DNA from: CAWCCP01 sp963701245
Lineage (GTDB): Bacteria; Patescibacteriota; Saccharimonadia; Saccharimonadales; UBA4665
Reading direction: 5' to 3'
NCBI GenBank assembly: GCA_963701245.1
Contig: OY969576.1
Span: 1,674,001-1,738,000, forward strand
Length of the DNA stretch: 64,000 bases
The stretch's first letter is position 1; every line of letters begins with the position of its first letter. Shown here in pieces: positions 50,777-59,262 of the stretch. The position numbers and the translations under genes were made by a program. The notes beneath the pieces are model-generated. The model saw nothing but the letters and a program-made list of their open reading frames with translations, did not search any database and was not told the origin of the DNA.

Positions 50777-51514
50777 TTAACCAGAAGGACTGTTTAGTTG
50801 CTGTAGTAATAGGGCGGCGCCTGAATAATCTGCTTTGAGGATTGTTCGCCCTGTCTTATCTGATGTTTGATTGTATGCGGCTTTTAAGTCAGCCTGATAT
50901 GTCCCAAACCAACCTTGCATAATTGTGATATAAGTTTGATCATACAAACCACTGCCAGCCGCGTTGCTAAGTTGAGTGTCGGTTGATTTACGAATTTTTG
51001 AAGTCAATGCTGTAGGATTATATTTCGCTAAGCCGACTTTATTGTAATATGTCTCTAATTGAGACTGGGCTGACGATAGGGTGACTTCGGTGGTGATCGC
51101 AGAATTTAAAGTCTGAGAGAGTAGCCCCTGTTGGTTAGCGGCCTCATTGGCGATATGATACATAGCTTGTTGATCTTCAATAACTGTAAGAACAGAGACT
51201 GAGTTAGCGCCAGCTGAACTAAACAAGCCTTTGATCACCACAAAAAAAATCAAAACTAAAAACAGACCTACTAAGCCGAGTATCACTTTAAACATTGGTC
51301 CAGAAAACCCGGATAGAGCAGGACGCTTAGGTTGCTGAGTTGATTCAAAAATAAATCGATAATCTTGATTTTGAGGCGTTGGTGGAGCGGCGCTAGGATG
51401 GGTAAAATCGGGCACCGTAAGATTCTTAGGAGTTTGCGACATACTACTAGGCACCATAGGTTGCTGATGGGAAGAATCTGGTGGTGCCGACTGATTCGGA
51501 CCTTGAGGCTGCAT
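50777..51514 (-). CDS. Pro-rich single-pass membrane protein, 245 aa
   Basis: The N-terminal 75 residues are Pro/Gln/Ser-rich (QPMVPSSMSQTPKNLTVPDF). A helix at about 85-110 (MFKVILGLVGLFLVLIFFVV) is followed by an extracytoplasmic helical domain (QAMYHIANEAANQQGLLSQT and TLSSAQSQLETYYNKVG). The disordered inner head plus outer helical bundle layout repeats that of other orphans here. No known domain. Minus-strand TAGTAT sits directly at the start. Confidence 0.72.
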   Translation of the reverse strand: MQPQGPNQSAPPDSSHQQPMVPSSMSQTPKNLTVPDFTHPSAAPPTPQNQDYRFIFESTQQPKRPALSGFSGPMFKVILGLVGLFLVLIFFVVIKGLFSSAGANSVSVLTVIEDQQAMYHIANEAANQQGLLSQTLNSAITTEVTLSSAQSQLETYYNKVGLAKYNPTALTSKIRKSTDTQLSNAAGSGLYDQTYITIMQGWFGTYQADLKAAYNQTSDKTGRTILKADYSGAALLLQQLNSPSG

Positions 51515-51685
51515 AGATACTATTTAACCATAAGAGCTGTGCAGGGGCTACGGTATTTGAATTGCTGATCGACAAATGAGATCCTAAACTTGACTTAATT
51601 AATAATATGATGTATTATAATTATTGTTCAATCAAATGGTTTTCGATTTAGATAAACTGAAAATAAATAAACTGAAAGTAAAAAT

Positions 51686-51847
51686 ATGACCCGGCACCAC
51701 ATTCAACAAATTCAAATCCGACAGGTAGATACTGCCGTAGCCGAACAAATTACAGTACGGCATTCTGCAGACGACGCAGCTACTTCCGTCACCGCTAGAG
51801 TCTTAGCACTTCCGAAGCCAAGTATTGCTGGTACTTTGTCTGAGTAA
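51686..51847 (+). CDS. Small orphan protein, 53 aa
   Basis: A frame of 53 codons between divergent AT-rich DNA and dnaG. The product begins MTRHHIQQIQIRQVDTAVAE and is polar, helix-prone and Ala/Val-rich. Only a weak GAAAG purine tract precedes the ATG. The upstream AAACTGAAA segment is repeated twice. No family. The case rests on coding-like composition. Confidence 0.4.
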   Translation: MTRHHIQQIQIRQVDTAVAEQITVRHSADDAATSVTARVLALPKPSIAGTLSE

Positions 51848-51990
51848 AGCGGGGGATGTTTACGCTTTAACGCCAAAGTACTCCACGAAGAACTAGTAAA
51901 CTTTTAATATACTTAGAAAATCCAAACTACGATGTCGAGCGTCATTTTCTATCCGCTTGAAGATTATATGCTTTTTCCAAAAGACCGAAA

Positions 51991-52008
51991 TACGCTATAG
52001 CGTACAAT
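51991..52008 (+). promoter_or_regulatory. dnaG promoter with overlapping perfect palindrome
   Basis: TACGCTATAGCGTA (51991-52004) is a perfect 14-bp palindrome. It overlaps TACAAT (52003-52008), whose end is 7 nt before the dnaG ATG. A repressor bound here would cover the -10 box. Confidence 0.55.
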
Positions 52009-52015
52009 AGGGGTC

Positions 52016-53839
52016 ATGGATGCTGTCGAGGAGGTCAAGAGCCGTTTAAGCATCGAAGACGTTATTGGTGAATACGTACAGTTGAAACGCGCTGGTCGTA
52101 ACTGGCGTGGCCTTAGTCCGTTTAGCAGTGAAAAATCGCCCAGCTTTATGGTCAGTCCAGAGAAGCAAATTTGGCATGATTTTTCTTCGGGCAAGGGCGG
52201 CAATATGTTCAGCTTTATTATGGAAGTCGAAGGGTTGGATTTTAAGGGTGCATTGGAGCTGTTAGCTCGTAAAGCTGGCATCGACATAGAGCAGTACCGT
52301 GGCAGCCAGAATCGTGGAGGCCCAAACAAAGAGACTCTCTATGCCATCCTTGAAGCTGCGACACGTTTTTATCAAGTTCAGTTTAGCCATAATAAACAGA
52401 CGCTTGATTACGTGCTTGGAGCCCGCAAATTTAGCAAAGATACGGCTCTCGCATGGCGGTTAGGCTATGCACCAAATACTGGGCATGCCTTACTCGATTA
52501 TTTAAAAAGTAAAGGATATACAGAGCCTGATATAAAGTTGGCTGGCCTCACGGCTCGGTCGTACCGTGGTGGCTCACAGGACATGTTTAGAGGGCGTCTC
52601 ATGATTCCGTTGCAAGATAGTCAGGGGAAAGTGATTGGTTTTACGGCCCGCTTACTCAGCGATGAGAAAGATTCTCCAAAATATATCAACACGCCGCAAA
52701 CCGTTCTATATGATAAAAGCCGACATGTTTTCGGTCTGCATCTGGCAAAGACTGCAATTCGCAAGTCTGGCTTTGCGGTCCTCGTTGAGGGAAATTTAGA
52801 TGTGATAAGCAGCTATCAGGCAGGTGTTCAGCAGACCGTTGCTACAGCAGGTACGGCGCTTACGGAGCAGCATGTGAAAGCGCTAAGCCGGTTTACGGGT
52901 GATATTCGGCTTGCCTTTGATGCTGATAAAGCTGGGATCGCAGCTACTGAACGGGCCATACCGATCGCCAGTCGGGTTAAAATTACGCTGAACATCGTGA
53001 CCCTTCCATCCGGTAAAGATCCGGACGACTTAATTAAACAAGATCCGAATTTATGGAGCCAAGCTATCGATAAGCGGCAATACGCACTTGATTGGCTGAT
53101 TGAACGTTATACCTCTTTACTTGATATTTCTTCAGCGGTGGGCAAGAGGGAGTTTAGTGATGTATTACTGCCAATAGTTGGCGGTCTAAGCGATGCCGTA
53201 GAAAGAGACCATTATCTACAGGTGTTGGCTGATATAATGCACGTGAGCCAAGATGCGATACGACAAAAATTCTCCAAGACTAAACAACCACCATCTCAGC
53301 GGCAGCGCAGTATCAAAGTGACGCCGACACCAATTGATCCATTAAATCTGGAAAACAGTAAAGCTCAAGATAAGTTTTTGAGTCTAATGTTAATGCGCCC
53401 GACCTTACGCGAATTTTTGGATATTATTTCATCTGAAATGTTTTATTCCTTAAAGTCTCAGGTTCTCTTAAATTTCCTGATTGCTAACCCTGAATTTCAC
53501 GGCAAACTTGAACAAGCCAAAGATTTAATTAAGTATATTCCGCGTGAACGAAAGGCCACTACCGAAGAGCTGCAAAGTTTGTCGGATTATGTTAAAATAG
53601 AATCATTACTCTATGAGGAACTGTATCAGGGCCTCGAGCTGAATGAACTTCACTATGAAGCTGCTCGATTGCAGGCACGATTGATAGCAAATTTTGTAAA
53701 AACCAAAAAAGACAACTTAGCGATTGAGCTAGCGACGGCTGACGAAGTGACCAGTCGGGCGTTACTTAGTCAAGCAAAAACCTATGACCAATTATTAAAC
53801 CAAGTGAAAGGAGCATCACGTGGCGAAAGCAAAAGATAA
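52016..53839 (+). CDS. dnaG: DNA primase DnaG without zinc ligands
   Basis: A 607-aa bacterial primase. The N-terminal CHC2-type domain is clearly there (SPFSSEKSPSFMVSPEKQ, then WHDFSSGKGGNMFSF), but all four zinc ligands of the family (Cys, His, Cys, Cys) are Ser34, Ser37, Asp55 and Ser58. The Toprim core is intact: VLVEGNLDVISSYQAG with the catalytic Glu, and RLAFDADKAGIAATERA with DxD. A helicase-binding-like C-terminus follows. It makes RNA primers for replication. Leaderless start (TACAAT 52003-52008). Its end overlaps rpoD by 20 nt, an operon. Confidence 0.93.
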   Translation: MDAVEEVKSRLSIEDVIGEYVQLKRAGRNWRGLSPFSSEKSPSFMVSPEKQIWHDFSSGKGGNMFSFIMEVEGLDFKGALELLARKAGIDIEQYRGSQNRGGPNKETLYAILEAATRFYQVQFSHNKQTLDYVLGARKFSKDTALAWRLGYAPNTGHALLDYLKSKGYTEPDIKLAGLTARSYRGGSQDMFRGRLMIPLQDSQGKVIGFTARLLSDEKDSPKYINTPQTVLYDKSRHVFGLHLAKTAIRKSGFAVLVEGNLDVISSYQAGVQQTVATAGTALTEQHVKALSRFTGDIRLAFDADKAGIAATERAIPIASRVKITLNIVTLPSGKDPDDLIKQDPNLWSQAIDKRQYALDWLIERYTSLLDISSAVGKREFSDVLLPIVGGLSDAVERDHYLQVLADIMHVSQDAIRQKFSKTKQPPSQRQRSIKVTPTPIDPLNLENSKAQDKFLSLMLMRPTLREFLDIISSEMFYSLKSQVLLNFLIANPEFHGKLEQAKDLIKYIPRERKATTEELQSLSDYVKIESLLYEELYQGLELNELHYEAARLQARLIANFVKTKKDNLAIELATADEVTSRALLSQAKTYDQLLNQVKGASRGESKR

Positions 53840-54959
53840 TAAACCGAAACCCGCAGAAGAAACACTGACTGCCGAACAGCAACGTCAGGTTCTTCTCGAG
53901 CGAGCCAAAAAAGACGGACATATTGAACAGCGCGATATTTCGGCATTGATTCCGGAGATTGTTGAAAATACAGAAGTACTGGATGCCTTGTACACGGAAT
54001 TAGCAGATCTTAATATTGAAATTACTACTACTGGACCAGATCCGGAACATTTTACCGATGAATGGGCGGAGGAAGAAGAAACTGATGAAGATCTGGTAAA
54101 TGATGCGGCTGTCTATTTGGAGGATGATGTTGCCGATGACTCAGTACGATTATACTTACGGGAAATCGGTAAAATACCGCTTCTCAATGCCGAAGAAGAG
54201 CTCGCCCTGGCACAGCGAGTAGTGGCAGGCGATAAAGAAGCGAAAGACCAAATGGCAGAAGCCAATATGCGTTTGGTTGTTTCGATAGCAAAGCGATACG
54301 TTGGTCGAGGGCTGGACTTACTTGATCTCATTCAAGAAGGTAACACTGGTTTACTGAGAGCAGTAGAGAAGTTCGATCCTGATAAAGGTTTTAAGTTCAG
54401 TACCTATGCAACCTGGTGGATTCGCCAAGCTATAACACGGGCCATTGCTGATCAAGCACGAACTATTCGTATTCCTGTTCATATGGTTGAAACTATCAAT
54501 AAATTACTGCGGACTCAACGTAGACTCACCCAGGAGTTAAACCGTGAACCGAGTAATGAAGAAATTGCGAAAGCAATGGAAATCGATGTTGATAAGGTGG
54601 AACACATCATGAAAATAAAACAGGATATAAGTTCACTCGATGCATCGATTCGCGATGACGAAGAAGACTCGGTCTTAGCAGATTTCATAGAGGATGAAGA
54701 CACGGTATCGCCAGAAGAATCAGCTACCGGACAATTACTGAAGGAACAAGTACGGGATATGCTGTCAGCACTTACTGAGCGAGAACAGAAAATCCTGAAG
54801 TTACGTTTTGGCCTTGAAGACGGCAAGAGTCACACTCTGGAAGAGGTTGGGCAAGAATTTTCGGTTACCAGGGAACGAATTCGACAAATCGAAGCTAAGG
54901 CGCTAGCGAAGCTTCGTAAACATCGAGACGCCAAGAAACTACACGATTACATTAAATAA
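53820..54959 (+). CDS. rpoD: Primary sigma factor (sigma-70 group 1)
   Basis: A 379-aa sigma-70 with a GTG start inside dnaG. Region 1.1-like acidic head, region 1.2 DSVRLYLREIGKIPLLNAEE, regions 2.1-2.4 with RLVVSIAKRYVGRGLDLLDL, IQEGNTGLLRAVEKFD and FSTYATWWIRQAITRAIADQ, region 3 and region 4.2 with TLEEVGQEFSVTRERIRQIE. It directs RNA polymerase to -35/-10 promoters, matching the TTGACA/TATAAT boxes seen in the window. dnaG-rpoD is the core of the classical macromolecular synthesis operon, here without rpsU. Confidence 0.97.
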   Translation: MAKAKDNKPKPAEETLTAEQQRQVLLERAKKDGHIEQRDISALIPEIVENTEVLDALYTELADLNIEITTTGPDPEHFTDEWAEEEETDEDLVNDAAVYLEDDVADDSVRLYLREIGKIPLLNAEEELALAQRVVAGDKEAKDQMAEANMRLVVSIAKRYVGRGLDLLDLIQEGNTGLLRAVEKFDPDKGFKFSTYATWWIRQAITRAIADQARTIRIPVHMVETINKLLRTQRRLTQELNREPSNEEIAKAMEIDVDKVEHIMKIKQDISSLDASIRDDEEDSVLADFIEDEDTVSPEESATGQLLKEQVRDMLSALTEREQKILKLRFGLEDGKSHTLEEVGQEFSVTRERIRQIEAKALAKLRKHRDAKKLHDYIK

Positions 54960-55033
54960 GTTATTGTGGTTACAAATCCAAGCGCTCAAATGCCATGACG
55001 GCGCACTTACAATGGCTTTGTTAAGGCAAGGCC

Positions 55034-55417
55034 ATGCTGGCATTTAACGGCTTAGCTGCTGCCGATCTAATCGTTATCCCGGCTTCTGCTGAACGAATGG
55101 CTGTAGACTGTGTGGCTGACCTTATCACCCATGTACAGAAAATCATGTGGAGCAAGTTTTCTCTTACTCACCAGGAACTACGGATCCTCTTTACCATGTA
55201 CCGTTCTACCACTACCCATTCCCCAGCTGTGGTAGATAATGCCCATAAAATCTGGAGAGATAATGTCCTGAACGTGAAGATACCCCATTCCACCGCCTTC
55301 TCACGTTCGTATGACGAGCGAATACCCATTGGTATCCTGGAACCGAATCACCCAGGAGCTATTGCCTATGGCTTGTTCGTTGATTGGTTAATAAATCAAA
55401 ACAATGAAGCAGCCTAG
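55034..55417 (+). pseudogene. C-terminal fragment of a ParA-type ATPase
   Basis: A 127-codon frame matches only the second half of ParA/Soj proteins: LAAADLIVIPASAERMAVDC, LFTMYRSTTTHSPAVVDNAH and FSRSYDERIPIGILEPNHPG followed by AIAYGLFVDWL. The N-terminal half with the deviant Walker A and Walker B motifs is absent; upstream DNA to rpoD is too short to hold it. It is therefore a truncated partition ATPase, unable to bind ATP. Its end overlaps the start of the ribbon-helix-helix gene. Confidence 0.75.
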
Positions 55418-55793
55418 AACCAGTGACTTTGATCCGAAAGCTAAGCAACACGATTTAAAGTCGTCACTGGATAATTTCCCAACCATTTAGAAACAACCCG
55501 CATTAGCACCAAATATCACCGTACCGAAACCAAAAACAATAGCTCCAACCGTGGCAACACCTAAGTTTCCTCGCCAATCATCACCAAGACACACACCTGA
55601 ACCGAAACGGCCTATCAAAACGCGCCAAGCCTTTGATATTTATGTTGATCAAGTCGAATCACTAAAGAAGCTATCTATCGAACAGCAACTGCAAGGCGAA
55701 AAGGGTAGTATGAGTGCTATGGTACGGGATGCGCTCGATGCATATTTAGCCAAAAGGCCGGGAAAAGCACCGACAAATAAAAGGCCTATATAA
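55404..55793 (+). pseudogene. ParA-partner ribbon-helix-helix protein with in-frame TAG
   Basis: From ATG 55404 (overlapping the ParA fragment) to TAA 55793 there is one frame of 130 codons broken only by TAG at 55488. The head is disordered and Pro/Lys-rich. The C-terminus (TRQAFDIYVDQVESLKKLSI, SMSAMVRDALDAYLAKRPG) is a ribbon-helix-helix DNA-binding domain. A small such protein behind parA is the usual centromere-binding partner in plasmid-type partition. A shorter GTG start at 55551 would keep the domain, so the product may still be made. Confidence 0.65.
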
Positions 55794-56363
55794 GATTTAA
55801 TACTGCATTCAGCCAAATAAATTTACGCTCACGCTCGATCCACGCTTCAGGACTTCGAATCCATGGTTGCGATGAATGGAGGTCAAAATCCCCTATGTCG
55901 CTCATATCGGGAGTTGCAATAGCATAGTTAGCTTTTCTGACTTGGGCCCTAGCTCGGGGCATATGGTGTCTGAAAGCTACGACAGCTAAGAGCCGACATT
56001 GCGCTCAACTAATCCCGGGCGTGCAGCCTTTAGCAGTTCGTAGGTGTTATAGGTTTTGAATGGTGCTTTTACGGTTTTAAGGGAATCTATTTGAAGTGAC
56101 AACCTGGGCTCTCTTGCTTCCACGGCAATGGCCAGTTCTTCTTGTAGTGTCATATTTTTACTTCGAAGAACCTCATCATTAACAATAAAATCTGCAAGTG
56201 CTTCGTTAACCGGCCCAGGATGTTCTAATCTGCCGTCAGTATCGAAGTAGATGCCAAATGCAAAACCAAATATCTCTTTTGCTGCCTCTAGGTTGCCCAC
56301 TGGAGGCACGTCGCCGGTACGAGCTTGATCAACGAGCGCGTTAATTTCAGATAACCGATACAT
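55786..56363 (-). pseudogene. Orphan soluble protein broken by one frameshift
   Basis: The first frame (ATG 56363) ends VERNVGS-stop at 55986. One missing base there lets the reading continue LAVVAFRHHMPRARAQVRKA, ATPDMSDIGDFDLHSSQPWI and EAWIERERKFIWLNAVLNLI to a stop at 55786. That end overlaps the ribbon-helix-helix gene tail by 8 nt. The whole would be about 191 aa. The segment TYNTYELLKAARPG followed by VVAFRHHMPRA recalls the DUF218/YdcF pattern but is not enough to assign it. Confidence 0.65.
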
Positions 56364-56636
56364 AGAGTTATTATAGCATTAAATTTATATGATGACAACT
56401 TAATCACCCCTGTTATAAAACTATTAGCTATACTTTCCTCTGAATTTATTGGCACGAATATGTACGAAATCTTTGATCATACGAATTGTAATCATAAACA
56501 TACCGTCGGTATAGGTACTGTAAGGCTTATCCTCCCAGTCATTAATTCGACATGCCTTTATGCTCAACCCGTTTGTTTGAGCTATAGCTAAGATCTCTAC
56601 ATCGAATCCCCAGCCAACTATAGTCATCTTAGAAAA

Positions 56637-57820
56637 CTCACCTTACGCAAAACCTCCAGCTTCTTTGAGTACCTGAAGTTCAGCCAAACTGGCTTGCTGA
56701 GCTTTGAGGTATAGCTTTGCCTTTAAGGCAAAGTGGTTCAGATTGCTCGCTTTCGCCAGTCGTTCCAGCTTATGGTAGGCATGGGTTGCCGCAAAGAAGT
56801 GGTTACTTTGTGTCTTCACTCGTTTGGTCGGTGACTTGGCCAGCCCGAGGTTGGACTTTACGGACTTGTGGTACTCTTCCACTTTCCACCGTTTTTGGTA
56901 GATCGTGGTTATGTCGGTATGTCCTAGCGTCAGATCACTGGTAGCGAGATACAAAACACCCTGACTGTCATCTCCGTTTGTGAAGATTTGACGGGTGATA
57001 CGCACCGTCATATTCATGCCTTTGAGGTACCCTGTCTTGGTAGTGTTTTCTTCCCAGGCCAGCGATTCGACTGCGTGGAATACTCCTCGTAGTTTATCCT
57101 CCTTACTTTTTGCAAACGTACGATTACTCTTGAGGGCAAAGATGAAGTGTTTGCCCTTGCCAACGATGAACTCCATGTTTTCCTGTGAGGAAAACCAACT
57201 GTCAGCAAGGCAGTAGCGAAACTTCACCTGGTTTTGGATGGCTGCCCCGATGAGCTCACGGGCCTGTTCGTTCTTGGTGGCCGAGGACTTGCGTTTTTGT
57301 TTGCCGGTCTTCGGGTCAGTGAAAGGTACGTCTTTCTTGACCAGGCAAAACCCCAAGGGTACCGTTGCCTGGTCGTTATGGTAGAGCATATTGAGAATAT
57401 TGACGCCCTTCACATTCCGGTTGAAGACGTGGTCATAGTGCCAGGCAATGATGTCGTTTTCGTCGGTGTAGGCCTTCTCTTCAATGGTGTCATCCAAAGC
57501 CAGTATGCCGTCGTCAGTTTCAATCTGCCGGATCGTTGGCTTAACCAGTTTCCAGAGGTCTTTGTTGGTATATTCCCGGGCAGACAGGAAACGGGTGACG
57601 TCGTCATGGCCGACTGACCCGTCCAGGGCGGCCGACATACCAGTTGCCGTGGTCAATCCGAATGAGCTGATGAGATAGTCAGAATACAGGTCAAGCATTG
57701 GTACGTTGACGGGCTTGGATTGTTTTTGTTTTGGCATAGCAACATCCTTGATGAAAGGTTGACTGCTTTTAGTATGCCCCAGGACTCAAGAAAGTGGGAG
57801 TGATGCGTAAGGTGAGTGAG
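56637..57820 (-). mobile_element. IS701/IS4-like insertion sequence
   Basis: A 1184-bp element whose ends carry inverted repeats CTCACCTTACGCA (left, 56637-56649) and the complement TGCGTAAGGTGAG at the right. It is flanked by 8-bp duplications TTAGAAAA at 56629-56636 and 57821-57828. It contains one intact transposase and is a single copy in the window. Confidence 0.88.
56643..57737 (-). CDS. IS701/IS4-like DDE transposase
   Basis: A 364-aa transposase. The core starts ILALDDTIEEKAYTDENDII (first Asp in the DDT-x-x-x-K form), then CLADSWFSSQENMEFIVGKG (second Asp) and IYQKRWKVEEYHKSVKSNLG (YREK-like signature with the catalytic Glu). This order fits IS701/IS4-type DDE enzymes. The frame is intact. 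Codon use is more GC-rich than in neighbours. Family naming between IS4 and IS701 is by motif memory and not certain. Confidence 0.85.
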   Translation of the reverse strand: MPKQKQSKPVNVPMLDLYSDYLISSFGLTTATGMSAALDGSVGHDDVTRFLSAREYTNKDLWKLVKPTIRQIETDDGILALDDTIEEKAYTDENDIIAWHYDHVFNRNVKGVNILNMLYHNDQATVPLGFCLVKKDVPFTDPKTGKQKRKSSATKNEQARELIGAAIQNQVKFRYCLADSWFSSQENMEFIVGKGKHFIFALKSNRTFAKSKEDKLRGVFHAVESLAWEENTTKTGYLKGMNMTVRITRQIFTNGDDSQGVLYLATSDLTLGHTDITTIYQKRWKVEEYHKSVKSNLGLAKSPTKRVKTQSNHFFAATHAYHKLERLAKASNLNHFALKAKLYLKAQQASLAELQVLKEAGGFA

Positions 57821-58109
57821 TTAGAAAAGCAAAGCTGTGCTGCTTTTGCTCGGAACATCTTAAAGCCGCATTGTGTGTCCTCAACCTGAATCCCACCTGT
57901 TATGCGATACAGTTCGTTACCGATGCTCGAAAACCAGTTTTTAAGCTTGCTAGGTCGATACGTCATTAAATTGCGAGTGCCGACAACTACGTCATTCCCA
58001 TCAATACATGCTTTGTAAAATGCTTCTTGAATTAAGCATAATCAGCTTAGATCTGATTTGCAATGAATAGAAGTCGAAAATTCGACTGATGCGAAAGCAC
58101 TCAGTTGGT

Positions 58110-59262
58110 TTAGTCTTCCCATACGTATACGTACAACGTTTCGCCGTCAAACTCAACGCTTTCGATATTGCCTGGAATAGTAACCTCTTGGCCATCGACA
58201 TTCCATTGCGTGCCTGATTGATAGCCGGTCGCATAATGCTCTCCGGAATCATCTATTGCCAACAGTGGCAGCTCTGAACAGTCGGCATTACACGCCGGTG
58301 AAGCTTGCCCGGTTACTGTTTCGTCTGCCCCGTTTATATTGAGCGTATTTAGAGTTGGGGAATCGAGAGCGAAACTGCCTGAGTCAGAAACCGCAATGGC
58401 GCTGTTGAATGCCCCGCCGTTCGCAACGGCTTTCCCGTCTTCGAACAGGGTATGGCCATCGTAGTATAGATAGTGTTGGCCGTTTTCGCTGAGGGCAATA
58501 CTGGCAAACGCTGATCCGTTATTGCGGATCTGAGAGGCGACTTGCCAGCCATTGACAACAACACCGTAATAGTCATTTTCAAGACCTGTTGCGGCGATAT
58601 AGGTACTGAGGTCAGCACTAAAATCTGCATCGATGTTGGTATTGCTATAAATAACTTTGCCGTCTTTCACCAGGTCTGTGCCATAAGTTCCCGTTATGTA
58701 GGCATAATCTATACCGTTATTAGAGACTACAAGGTTACCGACTGCATTGTTCGTATCAGTGTATGTTTGTTTTAGTTTGCCATCGACATAAATTTCATAT
58801 TGTCCACCGCTATGTGACGTACTGGTATCAAGCAAATAAATATAATGCAGTCCGTTCTGGCTGAGACCATACGAAAAAGATAGGGCCCGTTATACACGGT
58901 GGTACCGTCGTAGATTAACTTGCCACCCTCATTGTCATTATAGTTATGACTACTTTCCGTATCCTCGGCAATATACCGCCCCATTGACGTGATTGCCGAG
59001 TTAATGTCGAATGGCTGTGATCCTTCTGCTACTGGTATCGTCACCACATGAGCGGTAAGACCGTTTAGTGTGGTCGTATTGTATGGCGGCGGAGGCGGTA
59101 GTTGTGGTACCGGTGCTGCTTGCTTTGCAGCTATTGATTTTTTGCTGGCAGGAACACTAGATGTTTGTGATTCATTTGATATGTCTTTATGGTGGTGGTC
59201 ATGCACATACCAACCAGTAAGGCATAGCACTGCAATAACGAAGAGAATAATTACCAATTCTA
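58110..59262 (-). pseudogene. Exported repeat (propeller-like) protein, truncated and frameshifted
   Basis: The remaining part begins inside the IS256-type copy 3 junction with a helix (LVIILFVIAVLCLTGWYVHD), then a Pro/Ala linker. Repeats follow of the form S-x-N-G-x-x-Y-x-Y...DGK: SNNGIDYAYITGTYG, SENGQHYLYYDGHTLFEDGK, DDSGEHYATGYQSG. A one-base shift near 58870 separates the first part (ending VYNGPYLF) from the rest (LLDTSTSHSGGQYEIYVDGK). The 5' end is cut off by the element. A beta-propeller-like extracytoplasmic domain is inferred from the repeats. Confidence 0.7.

Larger units (their letters stand above)
56424..58035 (-). pseudogene. Family 2 glycosyltransferase gene split by an IS701/IS4-like element
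   Basis: Upstream part (about 58035-57821) reads AFYKACIDGNDVVVGTRNLM then GGIQVEDTQCGFKMFRAKAA; the QCGFKMF stretch is the conserved acceptor-site region of dolichyl-phosphate-sugar synthase-like GT2 enzymes. Downstream part (56636-56424) reads SKMTIVGWGFDVEILAIAQT. Removing the element plus one TTTTCTAA rejoins them as QLCFSKMTIVGWGF. The N-terminal nucleotide-sugar half is missing or degenerate beyond 58040. So the gene was already damaged or partly deleted. Confidence 0.8.
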
